NCBI GenBank assembly: GCA_019925795.1
Contig: CM034315.1
Location: 4,836,001 to 4,900,000, forward strand
DNA: 64,000 nt
DNA from: Dendrobium chrysotoxum
Taxonomy: Eukaryota > Streptophyta > Magnoliopsida > Asparagales > Orchidaceae
Direction of reading: 5' to 3'
Position numbers and translations under genes: made by a program. The notes under the pieces are model-generated. The model did not search any database, had not been told where the DNA came from, and was given only the letters and a program-made list of their open reading frames with translations. Positions 11,920 through 21,409 of this stretch are shown piece by piece (the stretch's first letter is position 1; every line of letters starts with the position of its first letter).

Positions 11920-13595
11920 ATGGCTTCAAGTGATGACCGTCAGAGAGGATTAATAAAGAATATATTTATTAGGCGCAAGAAGGTTACAGTTAGCGGCTCA
12001 TCCAGCAGGCTTGTACGTATTGAGAGCACCTATTTATCTCAGCCTGCTACCCAGAGTCAGCCTAGCCCGCCTTTACCTACTTCTGCAGCTAGTAGCCCAC
12101 AGACGTTTTACTCACCAGACCCACGTTTACATTCCCCTGACGTTACACAGAGTACTCCTTTCTACCCCTACTACCCACCCCCACCTCCTCATAGTGGCCC
12201 TCTTTAATATCCATATCCATATGCACCATACGTCCCACCACCACATCAGCCCACTACAGCACCACCTCAGCCCGATACAGGTGGACCTTCCACCCCAGCT
12301 GCACCAGAGCAGGCGAAAGAGGGTCGCATGTTGATTGAACCTGATGGTGACACGTATGTATTAATTTTATTTCAACCATGCAAATAAAATTGAATTAATT
12401 TTTTTTACAACTAACATATTTCTTTCAGGTTTCATCCGTCAAAGCAGCCAACACATAAGATACGGGACATAATCTGGAGCAGATACGATGCTCCTTATCT
12501 TTCTTGGCAGAAAATCTCGAAAGAAGTACGGAATATGTGGTTTAGAGAGTTTGAGGTTTATTATTATTTTAAAATATTATGTATTATATTTTATTTACAT
12601 AAACTAACAAAAATATATATTCTTTATTATATGTTTTTAAATACAAAAAGAGTTTTGTTGGCTGCCACAACATAATGACAGAATCAGAAAAAATTTTGAG
12701 AAGCGTGGCTCGAATCGCATGCGAGACATATTTATAGATCTTAGAAAGTCAGGCCAGCGACCACTTTGGATGGGTGAGAGTGTATGGGCAGAGTTGAGTG
12801 TTGCTTGGAGTGGCCTAGACTATAGCAGGAGGAGGGATCAAAATAGACAGAACGGAGCTTCTGATGTTGGGGGCTTGGGCAGTTCCCTTCATACTGGGGG
12901 TTCTATTCCACATACTGAGCACAGAAGACGTTTGGTAAGGAATTTTAAAATCTTTTAATAATTTTTTTTAATATGAATACTAATATATGTATGTTATAGA
13001 AAGCGGTGCTGGGTAGAGAACCGACTCCTGTTGAATTGCATAGTCATACCCACAAGCAGCAGGAGGACCAGCGATGGGTTGACGAGCGTGCGAGGAAAGT
13101 ATTTGTAAGTATATAAGTTTAATTATTGCGATGTTATCTAAAAATTGCTTAAATTCTTATTAACTTTCATAGGAGGAGTATACATGGATTTGAGAGAGCT
13201 AGGCTACAGCAGGTGAAAGTTCTTCTGGTGGATCAACTGAATATTCTGATTACCGCACTTGATCGCACGTGATGGGAGGAATGCAACACGGTAGAGTATA
13301 CGATTTAGGCTCGCAAGCCCATGCATATGAGGGGCAGATATCTGGTGGCTCCAATTTTTTAGTTAGTTCCTAAGAGTCTTTATATAGCCAACAAATAGCT
13401 GCCCTTACATCTGAGCTAGAATATGTAAGGAAAGCACAAGCAGATTGGCAGATGCAAATGCAATAACAGATGGAGATGAAGCTGCAGATGCAAATGCAAC
13501 AAGCTCAAATGTTAGAAGAAATGCGAAAGATGAGGGAGCAGATGAGTAGTGGGAGGAGTACAACAGCTGAGGAGGAGGAAACAGATTCAGACTAG
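11920..13595 (+). pseudogene. CACTA second gene, TNPA-like (plant transposase Ptta/En/Spm)
   Basis: Starts with ATG at 11920. A Pro/Ser/Gln-rich N-terminus is followed by the Ptta/En/Spm-type core (KIRDIIWSRYDAPYLSW, NMWFREFE, MRDIFIDLRKSGQRPLWM, REPTPVELHSHTHK) and a Gln/Met-rich coiled coil (LTSELEYVRKAQADWQMQMQ) that ends in acidic ETDSD. GT-AG boundaries suggest exons 11920-12353, 12429-12555, 12651-12934, 13000-13104 and 13173-13595. In-frame stops occur at 12208 and several times in the last exon (for example in the IxES region near 13186). In En/Spm the TNPA protein binds the subterminal repeats. This gene is less damaged than the transposase gene beside it. Confidence 0.82.
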
Positions 13596-13844
13596 ATGTT
13601 TTTTATTCATTTTACGGATATGGACATTTGTATTTATGTTTTGAACATATTTTGTAATATACTATTGTGGACATCTGAATCAGTTGAGGAGGATGTTGTT
13701 TTTGACATTTTCTATAATATGCTATTGTGAACTCCTTGCTATTGTTATTATGACATTTGTATTGTGTTTTGGACATGTTCTGTATATGTTTTGTTTGCAG
13801 GTTGTAGAAATCCGATTTTAAAGGGAAGTATGTTTTTTTTATGC

Positions 13845-14234
13845 TATAGGTTTCCGGCGGATTTTCTGTCGAAAATGGTGATGGTAATACGATATATCGA
13901 ACATTCTGGCAGCTTATGTGCTGAAAATTTCTGGCGGCTAGTCCGCCGATAATGTTCTACGGTAAAAAGGACGTCATTTTTCTTTCGGCGCATTATCTGC
14001 CGGTAGTTCCGGCGGATAATACGACGGAATTCAGCAGTAAAGTTGCGTCATTTTTTTTATAAATTTTTCGTCGGAAATACGCCGGAAACTCTGCCGGAAA
14101 TATTTCCGACTGATTAATTCTACCGATTATTTTTTCTGATGCGCGAATTACCGTCGGAAATCTACGAATTCCGGCGGATTTTCATTATTACCGGCGGATT
14201 CTGTCCGCCGGTAATAACGACTTTTCATGTAGTG
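13845..14234 (+). repeat. CACTA right subterminal and terminal repeats
   Basis: About 390 bp of inverted and direct variants of TTCCGGCGGAT, CCGCCGGTAATAA and TACCGTCGGAAA, ending in the inverted terminus. The last copies (near 14180-14220) form a short palindrome, ACCGGCGGATTC with GTCCGCCGGTAAT. Confidence 0.8.
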
Positions 14235-14440
14235 CCTTCTCCACTAACGAAGTGGATGTATCCATGACTCCACCGGATCTCATAGCCTCGACCAAATTGC
14301 AGTTATCTTGCATTGCCAAAAGTTGGCCCAATCCAGCTCCTTTCTACTCCTAACAATGAATGAATAGAACCTTCATTCCAAACGGACGAACAGAACCATT
14401 GTCAAACTCTCCAAGCCGCCATAAATCCCATCAAAATCCA
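14235..14440 (-). pseudogene. Copia gag N-terminus and 5' leader, beyond the CACTA insertion
   Basis: On the minus strand an ATG at 14265 begins MDTSTSLVEK and runs straight into the CACTA terminus at 14234. Continuing past the element at 6963 the frame resumes SIHHVG. The remaining bases up to the primer-binding site form the untranslated leader of the copia element. Confidence 0.75.
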
Positions 14441-14453
14441 GCTTTGATACCAA
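14441..14453 (-). promoter_or_regulatory. Copia primer-binding site (tRNA-Met)
   Basis: The minus strand reads TTGGTATCAAAGC. It matches the TGGTATCAGAGC-type site complementary to the 3' end of initiator tRNA-Met, one base inside the 5' LTR end. This fixes the element's orientation as minus. Confidence 0.88.
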
Positions 14454-14454
14454 T

Positions 14455-14950
14455 TGTTGTGTAAACAATCATAGAGAAAATAAAAGTTACAGAAATCACA
14501 CAACACAAATACAACAAATATGACAATTTACGTGGTTCGACGAAGATGCCTACATCCACGGGGAGGGGATGATGATTTTCTTATGTTGGAGAACAATAGA
14601 AAATTACAATGAGCTCTCTATTCATCTCATCTCTTACATTCAACAGCCGCAGTCAGGGCTCTATTTATAGATTTGAGCCAAAGTAAATTAGAAAAAAAAC
14701 TTCCTAATCTAATCCTAATCAAATTCTAATCAAACTCTAATTAATGCAATAATTAAATTCACTAATTAATGCATCAATCAAATCTCTAATTAATGTAATA
14801 ATTAGATCTCCTAATTAATGCATCAATCAAATCTCCAATTAAATTAACTTAATTAAAAAATAATTTATTCCCAAATTAATTACAATAATGAGCCATTAAA
14901 GCCTTCTAAATCAAGGCTAATTTAGATTTGGAAATCTTTCCAAATCAACA
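14455..14950 (-). repeat. Copia 5' LTR (right copy)
   Basis: Runs from TGTTGTG to CAAATCAACA on the plus strand, so on the minus strand it begins TGTTGATTTG and ends CACAACA, the usual TG...CA. It contains a TATA-like box (TCTATAAATAGA, minus strand, about 14660-14671) and, downstream of it, the motif seen on the plus strand as TTTACGTGGTTCGACGAAG. It is about 40 bp longer than the left LTR. The many differences between the two LTRs indicate an old insertion. Confidence 0.87.
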
Positions 14951-15616
14951 TAAGGCAAATAAGAGATTAATTAGAATCATGAATTTAACTTCAAACGAAT
15001 ATAAAATTATCATTTTTACAATAGCAGTTAGAAGATTTTTTAAGCGAAAACAAGAGAGATTCTAATAAATAAATAAATAAATGCTAATCTTTTTTTTCTT
15101 CTTCTTCATCATCATCATTTAAAATGTTCTTTTGCTTCTTAAAGAAATTTTGAAATTTACTAATGTTAATTTTTTTCTTTTGCTTCTTTTATCAATCTTA
15201 AATCTTAAAGCATGCATGTTTAGATTTGTAAATACATAACATTATTGCTTGGTTGCATCCCCCATTTTTTCTGTAATTGCTTTCAAACAATCAATAGTTT
15301 TTTTGTTTTTTGTTTTTTGTTTTGTTTTGTTTTTTTTTTTTTTTTTGGAACTTTAAGCATTTTGTTTTTATCACCATACTTTTCTTGTAGACTAATAAAA
15401 TTCTCTTTGAGTTACTCCACCACCCATTTAGATGCATGGCTTGTTCAATAAAGCTAATTCAGCTTTCTTTGCAGGCATTACGCCATAACGAAGACCGCAT
15501 ACATATGCAGATGTTTTTGCAATCCTTTGATTCGTGAATGAAGAATTAAGATGTGTCTTCGAAGTTTTAAGATGATGCATGCCTTTGAAATACATCCCCT
15601 TTGTCTATACTTTTTT
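14951..15616. other. AT-rich intergenic DNA
   Basis: Contains T-rich and TTTTG runs (about 15295-15350) and no coding or transposon signal that I can support. Confidence 0.5.
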
Positions 15617-15667
15617 ATGCTTCGTTCGGGATGGCTTTCTTATTGTTTGTTAAAGCAATTTTTTAGT

Positions 15668-16010
15668 GTCTTCCGGTTGATGTTTTACTTTGGAGAAAAG
15701 GGTTTATTCTTCCTTCTAAATGCCAATGTTGCTTTAATATTGAGAATGTTAACCATGTTTTCATTAATGGGACTATAGCTCAACAAGTTTGGTGCTATTT
15801 CTTTATTTTGGCTGATAAAGGTAATATGGATGCTATTCATGATGTTACTTTCATGCTTAATCATTGGGTTTCTAGCACTAAAGGTCACATACATAATTTA
15901 TTGCCTATTCTGATTATGTCGTACCTTTGGAAGGCCAGGAACGATTCTAAGCATAATGAGACTAAGATGGATGCTAACCAGATTATTTCCAATGTTAGAT
16001 ATAAATTTTG
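15668..16010 (+). pseudogene. L1 ORF2 fragment: zf-RVT region
   Basis: Reads LPVDVLLWRKGFILPSKCQCC, then NIENVNHVFINGTIAQQVW. This is the Cys/His zf-RVT domain found after plant L1 reverse transcriptase (pattern C-x2-C ... H-x4), followed by ILIMSYLWKARND. The L1 begins here by 5' truncation, so endonuclease and reverse transcriptase are absent. The frame shifts near 16010 before the RNase H part. Confidence 0.8.
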
Positions 16011-16628
16011 CATTTCCAATCTGTTAATCTTATTTCCATTAAAAACTTCAAAAATTGCCGTCATTTAGCTATCCAACTTAGCATTCCTACTGATGATCAG
16101 AAGGTGGATAAGTTTAATCATATTGTCAGGTGGTTAAAACCTTCTTCCCCTTATGTGAAACTGAATTCTGATGGGTCGGTTGGTACTATTTGTGCGGGCA
16201 TGGGTGGTATCATTCGTAATCATAATGGAGATGTTATTGCTGCTTTTTCTAGGCCTATTAATTTATGCACTGTTATTACTGCTGAACTCAAGGCTTTGGC
16301 TCATGGGTTGAACATCTGTCATAGGCTGGGTATTGAACATGTGGTTATTGAGGTTGACGCTATGCTTTTAATTAATATTATTCATAATAAGATGAGTGGG
16401 AATCCTAATGATTTCTATATTATTAGAAAAATTAAGCATTATCTTTATGGTCTCAATTTTACAATCTCTCATATTTTTCATGAAGAAAATGCTTGTGCGG
16501 ATTGGTTAGCCAAGCTTGGGTGTCACTCTGAGGTGTTAATTGAATTTGAAGTGACTAATCTTCCTATTTTGTTAAGAGGGCTGATTAACCTGGACAAGTG
16601 TGGTCTCCCCTATCTCTGTAATATATGA
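16008..16628 (+). pseudogene. L1 ORF2 fragment: RNase H-like (RVT_3) domain
   Basis: An open frame of 206 codons. The RNase H fold is recognisable from YVKLNSDGS (first catalytic Asp, near 16169), AELKALAHGL (Glu), HVVIEVDAMLL (Asp) and HIFHEENACADWLAKLG (final Asp). All four acidic positions appear present. Some plant L1 elements carry this extra domain at the ORF2 C-terminus, where it presumably removes RNA from RNA-DNA hybrids during reverse transcription. The frame ends at 16626-16628 and is followed by non-coding 3' UTR. It is an open domain remnant, not a host gene: it lies inside the insertion defined by the target duplication. Confidence 0.85.
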
Positions 16629-17890
16629 TGGTTCCTCTGTTTCCTTTCTGTTTATGGTTGTTTTGCTCTCCTGTTTCGGTCTCTTGCTTCTTTACTTTTT
16701 GCTGTTGCCTTTTATGGGGGTCTTCTTCCCTGATTTTGATGTTGGTTTGGCATTTCATGTTGAGTTGGTTCTGGATTTGGTCTGGGAACTATCCGGTGCT
16801 TCTCTTCTGTATTATTTTTTTTGCTTTGGGTTTGCTCTGCGTGATCTCTTAGTAACTTTTTTTTGGGTGGATGAGTTCTTTTCCTGGCAGCTAATCATGT
16901 GCCTCTTGTTTCTGTTCGGCTGCAATGTCTTTTATACTGGGGGTTATTCTCTGGTTGGTTATTGTTATCTAATTGGCACCTTTGGAACTCTTACCTCTTC
17001 ACTAGTACTAATGTTGGTTTGGCTGTTAGGTGGCTAGATAAGATTTATATCTTAACTGACAGTTTCTCGGGAGTTTGTGGTTCTTGTTCTGGTTTATACT
17101 CCCAGGTCATTTATTCGTTGTATACCTTTGCTTACTCTTCTTCTGACCATTGCAGTTGTGGGACTTGTGATAGAGAGCCTGCTGGTTTTATCCTCACTGA
17201 AACTGTATTGAGTTTTTGCCTAGGTTATGCTCATTGTGGTTTTTTGGTGATGAATTTTTGTATGGCTGAGTTGGTTTCCTGGCAGCTGATCCTGTGCCTA
17301 TGGTTTCTGTTCGGCTGCAGCCTCTTTTATTATGACCCTGTTTTTGAGTGTTTCTGCTGTTCTGGGGGCTGTTCTCTGGAATGGTTCCTGTTATCTAATT
17401 TGCATATCTGGACCTCTTACCTCATGACATTTACTAATGCTGGTTTGTTTGGCACCTCTTCTCAGCTTATTTATTTAAACTGTTTGAGGATTTATAATTG
17501 TTATTCCTAGTTATACAATATCTGCCACATTACCTATCTTTTTTGGAGTTGTTTAACTGTGCAGGATGCAAGGCGGGACATTTGGCGTGTCTTTTTTGGC
17601 AGGATGCTCATTTTTTCCAAGCCGTTTGATATTTGGATTTTAGCCATCCTTTTTTGCAGGAAGATTGTGCTTATGGATATTTTAATGTTCTTTCTTTTTT
17701 GGAGTCATTTTTCTTGCAGCTTTAGAATGTTATTAGAATATTTTGTAATTCTTAGTATAAGGAACCACCGGCTCTTAGGTTTTATTTTGTTCTTTTTTGT
17801 AGCTCTTCTGAGCATTAGCGAGCTGGAGGTTCCTTTTAAGGACCTTGTAACCCCTTTTTTATAATTAACACAAAGGCCCCACCGAGGGTT
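16629..17890 (+). other. L1 3' UTR, G/T-rich
   Basis: A long G/T-rich tract whose open frames encode only Leu/Phe/Cys/Trp-rich nonsense. Its last 150 bp (CTCTTAGGTTTTATTT, CTTTTAAGGACCTTGTAA, ATTAACACAAAGGCCCC) are shared with the two ORF1-only elements at 39.6-44.3 kb. Confidence 0.8.
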
Positions 17891-17915
17891 CCCCCCCCCC
17901 CCCCCCCCCCCCCCC
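17891..17915. repeat. Homopolymer of 25 C at an L1 3' end
   Basis: An uninterrupted run of 25 C lies between the L1 terminal motif and the target duplication, where a poly(A) or short repeat tail is expected. It could be a true non-A tail, a later expansion or an assembly artefact. Confidence 0.9.
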
Positions 17916-18003
17916 AAAAAGCAATTTTTTAGTAAAAAATAAAAATTTTGTACTAAAGCTGCTTTAAGAAGCAGTAAGAAAGCCGTCTCAAACAAAGGAA
18001 GCC

Positions 18004-19300
18004 TTGATGTTATGACTTTTGGTTTCTTTGTGTATACAAAAGTTATTTATATATATATATATATTCATGAATTTTAGACTATAAAGATCAAGCTTGATCA
18101 TATATTTGGGAGTTTTATTTATTTATTTATTTGGATTTTACTTAGTGGCTAGCTCCTTGAATTTAACTTCTTGTCTATCATCTCTTCTTTTGATGAGATT
18201 AAATTTATCTATATAGTGCTTTATGTAATTTGTTTGTTGTTTTTCTTTTATTGATCTATCACCTCTTGTGATATGGTGTTCCTCCACTTTTTCTGTATGA
18301 GCTCTCTCAAAAAAATCCTAAAGCCTATCATCTTATCTGTACACAACCGCTATACACTTAAACTCTCCTTAAAAAATCATATTTTCTTATTTTTGTCACC
18401 ACACCACATCTTGAACTCAATGTACGAAAGCCCTCACCACATCTTAAGCCCCCACAAATCAACTTAAGCAGAATAGATCAACCCCATAAGCTTCACATTC
18501 TCAAGTAAAAGCCAAAGCCTATCACCCCTTTTTAAAGCTCTAGACCACTATATATTGAAAATCCACCTTCTCAAAATTCTATTCAACTAAAGTGACATCT
18601 AATAGCTTGTTTGTAATCTCCAAACGCCATAAAAGATTATCCCTCTTCAGTCTTTCCAGTTCAATGTCCACCATTCGACTGATCACCTCTAGCAATTGAT
18701 ATCAATGTTCATTTAATTATTAACAATGTAACTATTTTTGTGTGGAATCCAATTGTGTCAATCAATTGGATTGTATTGTAACTTTGGACCTCAATTTCAT
18801 TGGTAGAGCTCTTCGGGCCGCAGTGCTCACTCTCTCCTTATCTCTTTTCCCTTGCAAAGAAAATTTTTCTTCCCGCACAACTGTACAGTGCTGTGGTGTT
18901 GTATTTTCTGGTTAGAGATAGACAGAGAGTGGAGCGCTGCGGTGCTTCAAATCCTGATGTTGCGTCGCTGTCAAACAAACTGGAGACAAAGAGTTGAGTG
19001 TTGCACCACTGCAAGGCAGACTTGAAAGTTTTCTTTCTTATTATTCATGAAGAGTTGTGTCTTTTAATGGTTTTTAGTTTGTTTCTTTTTGTTTGTTTGT
19101 AAGAGAACGGTGCAAGTTGGGCGGAGAGAGATAAGGAGAGAGCGACAGAGAAGTGATATATGTATTATTCCTCCCAAATTTTCATAGTGAATTTCTTGGT
19201 ACGGTATGCCTCCGCTGTTTTTTTCCGGTTTCGGATTTTCCAAGTTAAATCCTGGTGTTTTTTTTTTCCGCTGCATTTTCTCTTTCTTGTTTGTGTTCAC
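18004..19300. other. Intergenic DNA, with a short perfect inverted repeat
   Basis: No gene recognised. AATCCAATTG (18746-18755) and CAATTGGATT (18763-18772) form a 10-bp perfect stem with a 7-nt loop. The 18800-19060 part is less AT-rich and repeats loose GCTGCGGTGCT-type words; it could be part of an old LTR, but no ends were seen. Confidence 0.4.
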
Positions 19301-19792
19301 TGCCCAACAAATAATTTATTAATACAATTTTCATAAATCTCAAAACCAACATCATAATTAAACTAGAGTTTCTTCCCCTCAAATTTGGAGGATACATTTC
19401 AGTTTGGATGCCTCATAATCATAGTTGTTCGCTCTCATGAGATAGAACGGCCTACATTACATATGTCTTCCAAATGAGTAGAGCTGAACACTTGATTTGA
19501 AAAACAAAAACATCACTAAATTAACTTAAAAATCGACAAAGAAGGACTCAACCAATTACATAATTCAAATATGAAGCAGTTCAACATAGCTTCATAGGTT
19601 ATTACAACTAAAGGTTACAGCAAGTCATTTTGTAACTACAATTGGACTAGATTTAAGGTGCCTCCCACATTCTCCTCTCTACATTCAATACCTTTTCCAT
19701 TGCAATTTGAGAGACAATTAAACCGATTTGAAATTAAGCTCTCAATGGAATTAGTGTCAGGTTTGATTCTGTAGCTTCCTCACCGAGCTATC
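19301..19792 (-). other. SPCH 3' flank / probable 3' UTR
   Basis: Downstream of the SPCH stop codon. A candidate AATAAA signal lies on the minus strand at 19315-19320, about 475 nt past the stop; no nearer canonical signal was seen. The extent of the 3' UTR is an inference. Confidence 0.35.
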
Positions 19793-21346
19793 TCAAGAGA
19801 ATGTCTGTTGAATTTCATTTGCCAACTCTTCTGCACTGAGCTCACACTCTATTCCAATCTGTAGATCAGTTCATGCAAATAATCAAAGAATTAGCTAATT
19901 ATATCAATCATTTGACGTCTATATCAACTACCACAACTAATATTTTTGTTTAATGAGGTCTAAAAGCAAAGTTGCAAATTTGAAAAAAAAATTATGTATA
20001 TATATATATATATATCAAAGTAATTAGAAAAGAACTAAATTATGATCTGAAATAAAACATCAGCAAGTCAAATTTATTAGTCAGTAGACATATCCACATG
20101 AAAATGTATATATCACCCTATAGAGAAACATAAAGATAATCGATTGCGTATTTTTTAGGTTTCGTTTGGGGCGATTTTCTTAATACTTTCTAAAGAAAAT
20201 TATACTAAAAATTTTAAATTCAAAATTTTTTTTATTAAAAAATTATTTTAAAAAGTAATAAAAAAAATGATCTCAAAGAAACCTTAAACCCATTATGAAG
20301 CTGGTATTTAATTAGAAGTTGGGATATTCTAATATGTTAATTTATATAGCATGAAACGATAAAATAGTATAGAATAGGATGTATTTGCATAAACTTCAAG
20401 TCTTTTTAATAAAATAAAATATTTTTGTCTTACTAGAAAAATAATTTATATGTCATTTAATTTTAAGTAATTAATTATCTTCTACATTTCATTATTATCT
20501 TCTTTGGATATAAAGTATGTCAAAATATTTTAATATAATAATTTGTCATTTAATTTTTTTCATTATTAATATTAAAATAAAATATCACAAAATTTAAAAT
20601 AAAATAGACGTTTTCCCATTATTGCTTTATATTAATATTAAAATAAAATAACACAAAATACAAAAAAATTATGTTAGGTGTGTTCACTTAATAATTTAGC
20701 TATAATAATTCTTTTTAAGTGATGAAATATTATTTTTAGTCATATTTTTATAGATAAATATGCTAAAAATGATACATCATAATTTTTATATTAGTCATAT
20801 ATTTTAATGAATGTTGATTATGACATTCTTATATGATTAAGAATTTTATCCTCGCTAAGAATAGCCTTATTTGATTAAAAAAAAAGATTTTGGCTCAAAT
20901 TTCTGGCTAGATACCAAATAATATTTATGTTGACTCTAAAAATATTCAAATAGACAAACACCATACAGTTTAGATGAGACTAATAATGAAGATTCAGCCA
21001 AATAATTTAATTTGCCTAATGACTCACACTAATCTTGTTTGTATTTTTGTTGGGAATTATTAGCTTTTTGTTTGAAGATAACAAGTTCTGCAATATAGTA
21101 TACATGGTTTTATTACCCACATCCCTCCTTGGAATTTGTGACTTAAGTTACCAGAACAGTACAGTAAAAGCTTCAGAGCTTTTTTGACCATCTTCACCAG
21201 TACATGGTTGTTCAATAAATACTGGCCTGCTAAAAATACAGCAATCAATCACAGGCCTTCAAGAGACCTGCTTACAGTTGTAGAGATTGGTATCTTTTCT
21301 TTCTGTTCTTTTCTTTTTGAAGCAAAAAATTTACATATATAATACT

Positions 21347-21409
<63 letters not shown>

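Larger units (their letters stand above)
6964..14234 (+). mobile_element. CACTA (En/Spm-type) DNA transposon, 7.27 kb
   Basis: The left end reads CACTACAGGAAAA and the right end TTTTCATGTAGTG, giving imperfect terminal inverted repeats CACTACAnGAAAA. Both ends carry dense subterminal GC-rich repeats. Inside are a decayed TNP2-type transposase gene and a second TNPA-like gene, the standard two-gene layout. The flanking trinucleotides are TCT and CCT, one mismatch apart, consistent with the 3-bp duplication of this superfamily. Taking out the element plus one trinucleotide restores the copia gag frame, which independently supports these ends. Confidence 0.93.
3543..14950 (-). mobile_element. 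Ty1/copia LTR retrotransposon interrupted by a CACTA element
   Basis: Two related LTRs (3543-about 4001 and 14455-14950) flank gag, protease, integrase and reverse-transcriptase remnants, all reading on the minus strand. A primer-binding site matching the 3' end of initiator tRNA-Met adjoins the right (5') LTR. The gag-protease-integrase-RT order and the motifs are those of Ty1/copia. A CACTA transposon (6964-14234) sits inside gag; without it the copia element is about 4.1 kb. Most of RT and RNase H is deleted and the frames carry many stops, so it is non-autonomous and old. No clean 5-bp target duplication is visible: the flanks AAAGT and TAAGG differ. Confidence 0.88.
15652..17933 (+). mobile_element. 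5'-truncated L1 LINE with RNase H domain
   Basis: Flanked by a perfect 16-bp duplication (15652-15667 and 17918-17933, AAAGCAATTTTTTAGT). The body (15668-17917) has the end of ORF2 (zf-RVT and RNase H), a 1.26-kb GT-rich 3' UTR and a terminal motif TTGTAACCCCTTTTTTATAA then GGCCCC. Instead of an A-tail it ends in 25 C followed by a few A. It inserted into the MITE at 15617-18003. Confidence 0.88.
15617..18003. mobile_element. Foldback MITE, split by an L1 insertion
   Basis: The left arm begins GCTTCGTTCGGGATGGCTTTCTT near 15619. The right arm ends AAGAAAGCCGTCTCAAACAAAGGAAGC near 18002; the two are inverted copies. Removing the L1 and one 16-bp target copy leaves an element of roughly 120 bp. 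Relatives occur at 20155, 35636, 45390, 53037 and 56978. Confidence 0.75.

Noticed and set aside
3538..14955. Five-base target duplication of the first copia element
   Set aside because: Flanks AAAGT and TAAGG differ at several positions; either the ends are off by bases or the duplication has decayed.
16600..17510. Long hydrophobic frames that could look like membrane proteins
   Set aside because: They lie in the L1 3' UTR, overlap in several frames and reflect T/G-rich composition.
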